The notes below the pieces were generated by a model that worked only from the letters and a program-made list of their open reading frames with translations, had not been told where the DNA came from and did not search any database. DNA of 64,000 nt from a bacterium (GTDB taxonomy: Bacteria > Myxococcota_A > Bradymonadia > UBA7976 > UBA1532): NCBI GenBank assembly GCA_030426085.1, contig JAUHYW010000004.1, positions 206,465 through 270,464 of the forward strand, read 5' to 3'. Shown here piece after piece: positions 49,201-58,800 of this stretch. A program made the position numbers and the translations under genes. The number at the start of each line of letters is the position of its first letter. Within the stretch, counting starts at the first letter, position 1.

Positions 49201-50091
49201 GTGTCCGAGAACTCGACCCGCAGCTACCGCGGCCCGCAGGCCGGCCCCCCGCCCCCCGGCCCCGACGCCGGGCCGCCCTCGTCGGGCAACCACCGGGCCC
49301 CCTCGGGCGGGTTCGGCCACTCCCGGAAGCGGATGGCGCTCGAGGTCGCCGGCGTGATCGGCGTGCTGGCGCTGCTGGTGTGGGGGGCCTTCGCCGTGCT
49401 CGGCGGGCTCACCTCGGCGTTGGTGGGGCTGATGCCGATCTCGGTCGACCGGGCCGTCGGCGAGGCCGCCTGGAACCAGATGGTGCCCGCCGAGCGCCGG
49501 TGCACCGACCCCGGCCCGCTGGCCTACATCGAGCAGATCACCGCCCCGCTGGTCGAGGCCTACGAGGGCGAGCACCGGTTCACCTTCGCGGTGATCGACG
49601 CCCCCGAGGTCAACGCGTTCGCCCTGCCCGGGGGGTTCATCGCGGTGCACTTCGGGCTGCTCGAGCAGGCCGAGAGCGGCGAAGAGGTCGCCGCGGTGCT
49701 GGCCCACGAGATCCACCACGTCACCGAGCGCCACGGGCTGCGGCGCATCGCCCGTCAGCTCGGCACCTTCGCCGCGCTGGGGGCGGTGCTGGGCGCGGTC
49801 GACCTGGGCTCGCTGACCGGGCTGGCGGTGGGGCTGGTGGGCAACGCCTACGACCGTGACCAAGAGCGGGAGGCCGACGCGCTGGGCCACGCGCTGCTGA
49901 TCGAGGCCGACATCGACCCGGCGGGCATGGCGACCTTCTTCGACCGGCTCGCCGCCCGGGGCCCGGACGTGCCCGCGCTGCTGTCGACCCACCCCGGCAG
50001 CGACGAGCGCGCCGCGCTGGCCCGCGAGCGGGGCGGCCTCGACGGCGATCCGCGCGCGCTGCCCGCCCCCACCGGGTTGCGCTGCCGGTAG
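49201..50091 (+). CDS. M48-family peptidase with N-terminal membrane anchor
   Basis: The 296-residue protein has a Pro/Gly-rich cytosolic start, one membrane helix (about 45-75) and an M48 domain outside the membrane (about 85-280). The zinc motif HEIHH is at residues 169-173, and the third ligand is in DQEREADALGHALL. FALPGGFIAV before the motif is typical of Oma1/LoiP/BepA proteases. It probably cleaves damaged envelope proteins. GTG 49201 has a GGAG site. It lies 71 bases after recQ and 41 bases before the TPR gene, with which it may form an operon. Confidence 0.92.
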   Translation: MSENSTRSYRGPQAGPPPPGPDAGPPSSGNHRAPSGGFGHSRKRMALEVAGVIGVLALLVWGAFAVLGGLTSALVGLMPISVDRAVGEAAWNQMVPAERRCTDPGPLAYIEQITAPLVEAYEGEHRFTFAVIDAPEVNAFALPGGFIAVHFGLLEQAESGEEVAAVLAHEIHHVTERHGLRRIARQLGTFAALGAVLGAVDLGSLTGLAVGLVGNAYDRDQEREADALGHALLIEADIDPAGMATFFDRLAARGPDVPALLSTHPGSDERAALARERGGLDGDPRALPAPTGLRCR

Positions 50092-50132
50092 CCGGCGGCG
50101 ATGCTCGTCGGACGCCCACCGACGGAGCCGCC

Positions 50133-51401
50133 ATGCGCAGCACCCTGGCCATCATCGCCCTCCAGATCGCGACCCTGCTCGCCGCGGGCTACGCCGCCCT
50201 CGTCGCCGGGGGCTTGAATCGGGAGGCGGAGAGCGCCGCCGAGCGGGCCGCCCACCACCGTCAGCGGGCCGCCGATCTGGCCGGGCAGGGCCGCTACGCC
50301 GCCGCGGCCGGCGCCGCCCGACGCTCGGCGACGCTGGCCCGCGACCCGGCCACCGTCGACGCCGCGCACGACCTGGGCGATCGCTACGCCGCCCTGGCGG
50401 TGGTCGCCGCCGACCGCCTGCCCCCGCCCATCGAGCGGGCCCGGCTGGAAGACCTCGCCGAGCGGCTGTCGGGCGGCGAAGGCCCGGCCCACGTCGCCGC
50501 CATCGGGCTGAGCGCGGTGCTGCTGCGCATGCAGGGCAACCTCGTCGCCGCGGCCCGGGCCATCGAGGACGCCGAAGCCGGCGGGGCCACCTCGCAGTGG
50601 TTCGACTGGCAGATGGGCATCATCCGGCTGCGGCAGGGGCGCGCCGAAGACGCCCGGATCCGGCTCGAGAAGCTGGCTCGCGAGCAGCCCGGCTTCGCGC
50701 CCGGGCTGCACCGGCTGGGGATGGTCTACCTGTCGACCGACCAGAGCGAGGCGGCGATCGGCGCGCTGCAGAAGGCGATCGAGGCCGGGGGCGAGCCCGA
50801 CGTCTCGCTCGACCTGGCCCGGCTCTTCCTCGGGCGGCAGATGTGGGCCGAGGCGATCCCTCACCTCCAGCGCGTGCTGCGGGGGCGGGGGGGCGACGTC
50901 GACGCGCTGCGGCTGCTGGCGGCGGCGCACTTCCGGCTCGGGCGCCACGATCTGGCCGCGCGCACCTACCGGCAGGCGTACCGCATGGACAACGACCCCC
51001 GCACGCTGCTCAGCGCGGCGATCGCGCTCGGCGCCGGGGGCAAGCAGGGCGAGGCGCTCGCGGTGCTCGATACGCTGATGCCCCGGGTCGGCGAGCTGCC
51101 CGAGGTGGCGTGGCAACGGGGCCGGATCCTGCTCGACCTGGGGCGGGTCGGCGAGGGCCGGGCGACGCTCGAACGCTACATGGCCGCGGCCGCCGGGCGC
51201 CCCGAGGAGGCCGAGCGCATGGCCGAGGTCCGCCGGCTGCTCGGCGGGCGGCCGACCCCGACCCCGACCCCGAACCCGAACGGGCCCGCGCCGACCCCCA
51301 GCGCCCCCGCGCCGCCCGGAGCCACCCCGGCCGCGCCCCCGCCGGGCGGGGCCCCGAGCGCGCCCATCCCGCCCGAGCTGTTCGTGCCGGCCGACCCCTG
51401 A
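50133..51401 (+). CDS. Membrane-anchored TPR protein
   Basis: The 422-residue protein has an N-terminal helix (about 5-27) that may be an anchor or an uncleaved signal. It has at least six TPR-like repeats (about 40-360; for example FAPGLHRLGMVYLSTDQSEAAIGALQKAI and LRLLAAAHFRLGRHDLAARTYRQAY), and a Pro/Ala/Thr-rich tail of about 60 residues. TPR proteins next to M48 proteases resemble BepA, where both parts are fused. Here they are separate but adjacent, so a complex is a reasonable inference. Confidence 0.85.
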   Translation: MRSTLAIIALQIATLLAAGYAALVAGGLNREAESAAERAAHHRQRAADLAGQGRYAAAAGAARRSATLARDPATVDAAHDLGDRYAALAVVAADRLPPPIERARLEDLAERLSGGEGPAHVAAIGLSAVLLRMQGNLVAAARAIEDAEAGGATSQWFDWQMGIIRLRQGRAEDARIRLEKLAREQPGFAPGLHRLGMVYLSTDQSEAAIGALQKAIEAGGEPDVSLDLARLFLGRQMWAEAIPHLQRVLRGRGGDVDALRLLAAAHFRLGRHDLAARTYRQAYRMDNDPRTLLSAAIALGAGGKQGEALAVLDTLMPRVGELPEVAWQRGRILLDLGRVGEGRATLERYMAAAAGRPEEAERMAEVRRLLGGRPTPTPTPNPNGPAPTPSAPAPPGATPAAPPPGGAPSAPIPPELFVPADP

Positions 51402-51427
51402 GGCGGCCCGGGCCGACCCGAGCCGCC

Positions 51428-52603
51428 TCACAGGAACATCTGCCCCTCGCCGCGATAGGTCGGCTCCACCGCCACCACCTCGTCCCCCCGCACCATGTGG
51501 CACACCGCGAAGCGCTCCAGCGGCTCGCCGGCCTTGGCCGGGCGCAGCAGCACGCTGGCCCCCACCGCCGGCGCCGTCGCCCCCCGGGGCAGCGCGAACG
51601 GGGTCTGCACCTCGCCGGCCCCCTCCATCGGCAGCAGCCGCAGCCCCGGAGGCCACACCGGCGTCGGCAGCCGATCGGGCCCCGGCGCGCCCGAGGCGAC
51701 GACGCCCCCGCCCCCGCAGGTGACGTGCCCCGGATCGGGTTGGCGGGCGACCTCCAGCGCCAGATACAGCGCCGGCTCGAGCGCCGAGCCGACGTAGCCG
51801 TCGAACAACGCCGGGCAATACAGCCCCGAGCCGGCGCTGCCCTCGGTGACCGTCGGATCGGACGACGACCAGCGCAGGCTGCCGGTGCCCCCGGCGTTGA
51901 CCACCGTCAGCGGCACGCCCTCGGCGATCAGCGCGTCGGCCACCGCGCCCCGCAGCCGGCGCACCGCCGGCCGGGCCAGCCGCTTGAAGATCCGGGCCCC
52001 GCGGGCGGTGTCGGGCAGCCCGGCGACGTGGGCCTCGTAGCCCATCAGCCCCACCAGCCGCACGTGAGGGCGCGCGCGGGCGGCGCGGGCCAGGGCGGCG
52101 GCGGCCTCGGGGCTTCGGATCGGGCTGCGCCGCACGCCGAGGTGGGCCCCCAGCCCCGGGCGGAACGAGACGTCCACGTCGACCAGCGCCTCGATGACCG
52201 CCCCCGCCGCGGCCGCCGCCCGCTCCAGCGCGTCGAGGTGAGCCTCGCAGTCGACCACGATCCGCAGCGTGCCTCCGTCGGCCACCGCCCGCGCCAGCCG
52301 GTCCAGCGGGCCCGGCTGCACGGTCGGGTAGGCCACCAGCAGATCGTCGAAGCCATGCCCCGCGAGCCACGCCGCCTCGCCGGCGTGGGGGCACATCAGC
52401 CCCTTCAGCCGCGGCCCCCGGCTCAGCGCCCGCCGCAGGACGCCCCGGTGGCGCACGCTCTTGGTGGCCAGACGCAGCGTCGCGTCGGGGTGCAGCGCGT
52501 CGAGCAGCCGGTCGAGGTTGCGGTCGAGGGCGTCGAGGTCGATCAGCGCCGCGGGGCGGGGCATCGCATCGGAGAGGCGGGCGAGGGTGGCCGGGCGATC
52601 CAT
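51428..52603 (-). CDS. Fold-III PLP enzyme, D-threonine aldolase / D-serine dehydratase-like
   Basis: The 391-residue protein has an alanine-racemase-like N-terminal PLP barrel: PAALIDLDALDRNL, then LATKSVRH with the PLP-binding Lys48, LVDVDVSFRPG, and the phosphate loop AGGTGS. The C-terminal beta domain contains CHMVRGDEVV, similar to the metal-binding region of DSD1/D-threonine aldolase enzymes. It should act on D-amino acids, either cleaving beta-hydroxy-D-amino acids or deaminating D-serine; sequence alone does not settle which. It is divergent from the YqiJ-like gene. Confidence 0.88.
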   Translation of the reverse strand: MDRPATLARLSDAMPRPAALIDLDALDRNLDRLLDALHPDATLRLATKSVRHRGVLRRALSRGPRLKGLMCPHAGEAAWLAGHGFDDLLVAYPTVQPGPLDRLARAVADGGTLRIVVDCEAHLDALERAAAAAGAVIEALVDVDVSFRPGLGAHLGVRRSPIRSPEAAAALARAARARPHVRLVGLMGYEAHVAGLPDTARGARIFKRLARPAVRRLRGAVADALIAEGVPLTVVNAGGTGSLRWSSSDPTVTEGSAGSGLYCPALFDGYVGSALEPALYLALEVARQPDPGHVTCGGGGVVASGAPGPDRLPTPVWPPGLRLLPMEGAGEVQTPFALPRGATAPAVGASVLLRPAKAGEPLERFAVCHMVRGDEVVAVEPTYRGEGQMFL

Positions 52604-52721
52604 CGGCCGATCTTCGGCGCCCCGTCCGCGGGGCGCAAGGGGCGGCGGGCGGCCCGCTTGACGTACGCGACCGACAGGTTCAGTCTCGACCGGACGCCCC
52701 CGACCCCGAACCCCCGGAGCC

Positions 52722-53513
52722 ATGGCCGAACTGCTCGCCGCCGCCCTCGCCTTCCCCACCGTGGTCTACACGATCCTGCTGGTCGTCGTGGTCGTCTACT
52801 GGCTGTTCGTGGTGCTCGGCGCGCTCGACATCGACATGCTCGACATCGGCGACGCCGACGGCATGCTCGAGGGCGGGGCCGACGGGGCGGCCGAGGGGCT
52901 CGCCGACGGCGCGTTCGAAGGGGCCGGCGAGGCGCTGGACGGCGCCGCCGACGGGCTGGCCGACGGGGCCGGCGACGCCTTGGACGGGGCGTTCGACGGG
53001 GCGGCCGACGGGGCGGCGGACGGCGGGGCCGACGGGGCGCTGGACGGCGCCGACGGCGGGGCCGGCGGGCTGGCCGATCTGATGAGCGCGCTCAAGCTGC
53101 GCTCGGCCCCGATGACGGTGGTCATCAGCAGCATCGTGCTGACCGGCTGGGCGCTGTCGATGCTGGGCATGTACTACCTCGGCGGCCTGCTGCCCCGGGT
53201 GGCGCTGGTGCCGCTGGTGGGCATCGCCGCGTTCGTGGTCGCCGTGCCGTTCACCTCGCTGGTCATCCGCCCGCTGGCCCCGGTCTTCGTCAGCAGCACC
53301 GGGCGCACCCGGGCCGACGTGGTGGGCAACACCGCGGTGGTCACCACCGGCCGGGTCGACGAGCGCTTCGGGCAGGCCGACTGCAAGGTGGGCGGAGACT
53401 ACCTGCGCATCGAGGTGCGGGCCCGGGCCGACAAAGGGATCGGGCGGGGGCAGAGCGTGCTGGTCATCGACTTCGACGTCGAGCGCGAGGCCTACCTCGT
53501 CGAGCCGCTGTGA
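52722..53513 (+). CDS. YqiJ/NfeD-like membrane protein with OB-fold and Ala-Asp-Gly-rich insert
   Basis: The 263-residue protein has an N-terminal membrane helix (about 12-35), an insert of about 75 residues (about 50-120) made almost only of Gly, Ala, Asp, Leu and Glu (GADGAAEG-type units), two more membrane helices (about 128-175), and a C-terminal OB-fold-like domain (about 190-263) with GRTRADVVGNTAVVTTGRV. This matches the YqiJ branch of the NfeD clan, whose members pair with flotillins. The flotillin gene begins 77 bases downstream. The acidic low-complexity insert is not typical. The pair probably forms a membrane complex. Confidence 0.85.
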   Translation: MAELLAAALAFPTVVYTILLVVVVVYWLFVVLGALDIDMLDIGDADGMLEGGADGAAEGLADGAFEGAGEALDGAADGLADGAGDALDGAFDGAADGAADGGADGALDGADGGAGGLADLMSALKLRSAPMTVVISSIVLTGWALSMLGMYYLGGLLPRVALVPLVGIAAFVVAVPFTSLVIRPLAPVFVSSTGRTRADVVGNTAVVTTGRVDERFGQADCKVGGDYLRIEVRARADKGIGRGQSVLVIDFDVEREAYLVEPL

Positions 53514-53590
53514 GCGCCGAGAGTTCGACGGACTGACAAAAACCGTGTGATCGAGGCCGGCCCGCGGGCCGGTCGGAGGGGGATTCGGGG

Positions 53591-55777
53591 ATGCCGCTTC
53601 AAGTGATGCTGGTCGTCGCGGGACTCATCATCCTGTTCATCGTCGGGGTGCTGGTCATCATCTCGAAGTTCTACCGCAAGGTGGACCAGGGCAAGGCGCT
53701 GATCGTCAACAAGATGAAGAACGACCCCGAGGTCACCTTCACCGGCGGCATCGTCTACCCGATCATCCACCGCTCCGAGGTGATGGACATCTCGGTGAAG
53801 ACGATCGAGCTCGAGCGCCGGGCCCACGAGGGCCTCATCTGCAAAGACAACGTGCGGGCCGACATCAAGGTGACGTTCTTCGTGCGGGTCAACAAGACCG
53901 CCGACGACGTGCTCAAGGTGGCCCAGACCATCGGCTGCGCCCGGGCGAGCGACCAGAAGACGCTCGAAGAGCTGTTCATCGCCAAGTTCTCCGAGGCCCT
54001 GAAGACCGTCGGCAAGCGGCTCGAGTTCGAGCAGCTCTACACCCAGCGGGACGACTTCAAGGATCAGATCATCGAGGTCATCGGCAAGGACCTCAACGGC
54101 TATGTGCTCGACGACGCGGCCATCGACTTCCTCGAGCAGACCCCGATCGAGCACCTCGACAAGCAGAACATCCTCGACGCCCAGGGCATCCGCAAGATCA
54201 CCGAGCTGACCGCGGGCCAGAACATCCAGACCAACGAGGTGCGCCAGAAGGAGCGCATGGAGATCGGCTCGCAGGACCTCAAGGCCGACGAGGCGATCTT
54301 CCGCTTCGACCAGCAGCGGGCCGACGCGATCGCCAAGAAGGACAAGGAGATCGCGATGGCCCAGAGCCGCGAGAGCAACGAGGCTCTGCGGGTCCAGGCC
54401 GAGGAGGAGAAGAAGACCGCGCTCATCCGGCAGAAGGCCGAGGAGGAGGTCTCCAAGGGCGAGCAGGGCAAGCTGCGAGCGATCGAGGTCGCCATGAAGG
54501 CCCGCGAGCGCGAGGTCGCCGTCGAGGCGGTGCGGGTCAAGAAGGCGGCCGACGTCGAGGAGATCGGCCGCGAGCGCGAGGTCGAGCTTCAGCGGATCGA
54601 CAAAGAGAAGGAGCTCGAGAAGCAGCGCAAGGAGATCGCCGACGTCATCCGCCAGCGCATCGCGGTGGAGAAGACGGTCGCCGAGGAAGAGGAGCGCATC
54701 AAGGACCTGCGGGCCCACGCCGACGCCGAGCGGCAGAAGAAGGTCAAGATCGTCGCCGCCGAGGCCGACGCGCAAGAGGCCCTCGTCAAGAACATCAAGG
54801 CGGCCGAGGCCCAGGAAGAGGTCGCCAAGTTCCAGGCCCGGGAGAAGCTGACCATCGCCGAGGCCGACCTCGAGGCCAGCGACAAGCAGGCCCGGGCCAA
54901 GATGCGCATGGCCGAGGGCGTGCAGGCCGAAGAGGCCGCCTCGGGGCTGGCCCAGGTGCGGGTCAAGGAGGCCGAGGCTGCCGCCATCGAGAAGCAGGGC
55001 AAGGCCCAGGCGACGGTGACCCTCGACCGGATGACCGCCGAGGCGGCCGGCGAAGAGAAGAAGGGCCTCGCCGCGGTCAAGGTGCGTCAGGCCCAGGCCG
55101 AGGCGACCCGCCAGGAGGGGCAGGCCGAGGCCGAGGTCATCAAGACGAAGAAGCTCGCCGAGGCGGCGGGCGAAGAGGAGAAGGGCCTCGCCGCGGCCCG
55201 GGTCCGCGAGGCGGAGGCCGCCGCGATCGAGAAGCGGGGCATGGCCGAGGCGACCGCGGTCAAGGAGAAGCTGGCCGCCGAGGCGTCGGGGCTCGCCGAG
55301 AAGGCGGCTGCGATGAAGGCCCTCGACGGGGTCGGCCGGGAGCACGAGGAGTTCCGGCTGCAGCTCGAGATGCAGAAGCAGGTGGCGCTCGAGAAGGTCG
55401 GGGCCCAGGTCCAGATCGCGCAGCACCAGGCGCAGGTGCTCTCGGCGGCGTTCCAGCAGGCCGACATCAACATCGTGGGCGGCGACGGCCAGTTCTTCGA
55501 CAAGTTCGTCAACGCCGTCAGCCTCGGCAAGAGCCTCGACGGGCTCGTCGAGAGCTCGTCGGTGGCCACGACCACGATGCAGCCCTACCTCAGCGGCGAC
55601 CGCAGCCTGCCCGACGACGTCAAGGACATCCTCGCCGGCCGGCTGACCGCGGAGAACGTCAAGAACCTGGGCATCGCCGGCCTCATCGCCCGCCTCGCCA
55701 CCGAGGCCGACGGCGAGACGAAGCAGAAGCTCGAGCAGCTCGCCGCCCAGGCCCGCAAGCTGGGGTTGCAGGCCTGA
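53591..55777 (+). CDS. Flotillin-family SPFH protein (YqiK-like)
   Basis: The 728-residue protein has an N-terminal membrane helix (about 6-26), an SPFH/band-7 domain (about 28-200) with QGKALIVNKMKNDPEVTFTGG and IIEVIGKDLNGYVLDDAAIDFLEQ, a long charged coiled coil (about 200-600), and a flotillin-type C-terminal part (about 600-728). Within the coiled coil are three imperfect repeats of about 38 residues (about 440-560), each with an A-G-E-E/K-GLAAVKVR-x-A-EA pattern. Flotillins organise membrane microdomains. It lies between the YqiJ-like gene and the giant ATPase gene on the same strand, 62 bases before the latter. Confidence 0.94.
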   Translation: MPLQVMLVVAGLIILFIVGVLVIISKFYRKVDQGKALIVNKMKNDPEVTFTGGIVYPIIHRSEVMDISVKTIELERRAHEGLICKDNVRADIKVTFFVRVNKTADDVLKVAQTIGCARASDQKTLEELFIAKFSEALKTVGKRLEFEQLYTQRDDFKDQIIEVIGKDLNGYVLDDAAIDFLEQTPIEHLDKQNILDAQGIRKITELTAGQNIQTNEVRQKERMEIGSQDLKADEAIFRFDQQRADAIAKKDKEIAMAQSRESNEALRVQAEEEKKTALIRQKAEEEVSKGEQGKLRAIEVAMKAREREVAVEAVRVKKAADVEEIGREREVELQRIDKEKELEKQRKEIADVIRQRIAVEKTVAEEEERIKDLRAHADAERQKKVKIVAAEADAQEALVKNIKAAEAQEEVAKFQAREKLTIAEADLEASDKQARAKMRMAEGVQAEEAASGLAQVRVKEAEAAAIEKQGKAQATVTLDRMTAEAAGEEKKGLAAVKVRQAQAEATRQEGQAEAEVIKTKKLAEAAGEEEKGLAAARVREAEAAAIEKRGMAEATAVKEKLAAEASGLAEKAAAMKALDGVGREHEEFRLQLEMQKQVALEKVGAQVQIAQHQAQVLSAAFQQADINIVGGDGQFFDKFVNAVSLGKSLDGLVESSSVATTTMQPYLSGDRSLPDDVKDILAGRLTAENVKNLGIAGLIARLATEADGETKQKLEQLAAQARKLGLQA

Positions 55778-55839
55778 TCGGGTCCCGCTCGCCGCGCCCC
55801 CCGATCGGCCCCCGCCGCCCCGCCCGGGAGAGATAGCCG

Positions 55840-58800
55840 ATGGCCGAAGAGCCCACCGACGTCGCCCTGGAGTCCGGCGAAGACGCCGCGCTCGCCGGGG
55901 GCAACTACGCCGTCATCCGCCGCCGGCTCGAGGCGCAGGGGGCCACCCTGCGCGAGCGGGCCGAGGCCCTCAATACGCGCCGCAAGGCGACCTTCGGCGG
56001 CACCGAGCTGGCGGTGCTGGCCAACGGGCGGGTGCGCACCGAGCACAACTGCCTCTCGCGGGACGTGGTCAACGTCGGCGGGCGGCTGCTGGTGGGCTTC
56101 CAGCTCTTCCTGGGGCTCAAGCAGGAGACGAAGGTCGAGGACGTCTTCGGGCTCTACCGCTTCGAAGAGACCGCCGACGGCTACGACTTCGGGCGGGTGC
56201 CGCCGGCTGAGATCCCGTTCTTGCAGAGCGCCGATTTCCGCAAGGACTTCGGCGACTTGTTCCGCTACTACCGCGACTGCGAGCTGCTCCAGCTCCGCAG
56301 CACCGAGACCCGGCTGCTGGCGGTCTTCCGCATCGGCGCGAGCGTCGACGACGTCAAGGTGTGCCGCTGGCGCATCGACCCCGGCGGGGCGCTGACCTAC
56401 GTCGACAACCGCGGCGAGCGGGACCACGTCTTCCCCGCGAGCCACGACTTCGAGTGGACCCCCACCGGCCGCGAGCACCAGGTCTCGGGGCGCCACCCGC
56501 ACGTCAACGTGCTCGACAAGGTCTTCGTCGAGACCGTCGGCGGCGACCTCACGATCAAGGTCGAGAACAACACCGAGGACGGGCACGGGATCTACCGCGA
56601 GCCGGTGGAGGACGCCAACCAGACCCTCGACGACGGCGAGGTGCACTACGCCGAGCTGGGGCCGCTGATCCTGCTGCGCATCAAGCCCTACCGCGAGCCG
56701 GACCATCGCTATCTGGTGTTCAACACCCGCACCCGGGACGTGGTGCGCATCGACGCCATCGGCCGGGCCTGCGTGCAGCTCCCCGAAGACCACGGGATCA
56801 TCTTCCCGGGGGGCTACTACCTCGAGGGCGGGGACTACAAGCTCTTCGACACCCCGCTCGAGGGCCTGGAGTTCAAGCGGGTCATCCGCTCGCCCAACGG
56901 CGAGGACGTGCTCTACATCTTCCACCGCCGGGCCGAGGGGGAGTACGTGCTGCTGCCGTACAACCTCATCCGCAAGGCGGTGCAGAGCCCGATCACCTGC
57001 AACGGCTACAGCCTCTTCGAAGACGGCCGGATGGTCGTCTTCAAGGCCGCCGGCGAGCCCAGCCGGGTGCACCCGATGCAGGTGTGGCAGACGCCCTTCG
57101 TCTCGGCTGAGTTCGCCGCCGCAGCGCCCACCGACGGGTCGTTCCTGGCCAAGGTGGGCAACGCCGAGCTGGTGCGGGGCATCAGCGACGCCTTCTCGAT
57201 CCAGCGGCTCATCGGGCGGGCCGAGCCCGACCGGCAGACCTACGAGGATCTGATCGGGGCCATCACCCGCATGCGGGACAGCTACTACTGGCTGGACCAC
57301 GACGAGGTCGACTTCCGGGAGGCCCTCGACACCCTCGCCCGCACCGCCGAGCTGATCGTCGACGAGTTCGAGAAGGTGCTGCTGCTGCGCCAGCAGGCGG
57401 CCGACGCCCTGGCCGAGACCGAGCAGAACCAGCGGGACATCCTCACCGAGGTCCGGGCCCGCACGCTCAACTCGGTGGACGCCTTCATGAAGGCGATGAC
57501 CGCCCTGCGCCAGCAGCGGGGGCACCTGATCACGGTGCGCGAGGTGCGCTTCATCGATCAGGCCCGGCTCGACGCGCTGGAGCAGGAGGCGATCGAGCAG
57601 TTCGACGCCCTGACCCGGGACTGCGTGCAGTTCCTGCTGCGCGACGAGGCGCTCGCCCCGCTCAAGGCCGACCTCGAGGCGGTGCTCGCGGCCTCGGCCG
57701 AGGTGGAGAAGGTCACCGACATCGAGCCGCTGCGGGCTCGGCTGGTCGAGCTGAGCGAGGGGCTCGATCTGCTCACCGAGGTCATCGCCGGCCTCCAGAT
57801 CGACGACGCGACCCAGCGCACGACCATCCTCGAGGGCATCGGCGAGGTCTTCGGGCAGCTCAACCGGGTCCGGGCCACGGTCGAGGGGCGGCGCAAGTCG
57901 CTGCTCGGGCGCGAGGGGCGGGCCGAGTTCGGGGCGCAGTTCAAGCTGTTCGGCCAGAGCGTGCAGAGCGCGCTGGCGATGTGCGACACGCCCGAGCGGT
58001 GTGACGCCGAGCTGTCGCGGCTGATGGTCCTGCTCGAAGAGCTGGAGGCCCGCTTCAGCGAGTTCGACGAGTTCCTCGGCGATCTGGCCGCCAAGCGGGA
58101 CGAGGTCTACGAGGCGTTCGACACCCGCAAGCAGACGCTGCTCGACGAGCGCAATCGGCGGGTGCAGAACATCATGGGCGCCGCCGACCGCATCCTCGAA
58201 GGCGTCGCCCGCCGGGTGCGCGGCTTCAAGGACGAGGACGCGCTCAACGCCTACTTCGCCGCCGACGGCATGGTGCAGAAGTTGCGCGCCTTCTCGGAGC
58301 AACTCACCGCGCTGGGCGACGGGGTGCGGGGCGACGAGCTGGCCGGGCGGCTCAAGCAGGCCCGCCAGGACGCGCTGCGCGGGCTGCGGGACAAGCTGGA
58401 GCTGTTCGCCGAGGGCGACGACCTCATCCGCTTCGGGCGGCACCTGTTCAACGTCAACACCCAGGCGCTCGAGCTGACGATGGTGCCCCGGGGCGAGGGC
58501 ATGGCCCTGCACCTGACCGGCACCGACTTCTACGAGCCGGTGCAGGACGAGGCGTTCCTGGCCAGCCGGCCCTACTGGTCGCAGACGGTCGTCTCGGAGA
58601 ACAAGGCCGTCTACCGGGCCGAGTACCTGGCCGCGACGCTGCTCTTCGCCGCCGAGCGGGGCGACGGCGGGCTGTCGATCCAGCGGCTGCTCGACGCGCA
58701 GCGGGAGGACGGCGGCCTGCTCGCGCTGGTCGCCGCCGAGGCCCGCGAGCGCTACGAGGAGGGCTACGAGCGCGGGCTGCACGACAGCGACGCGACGCTC

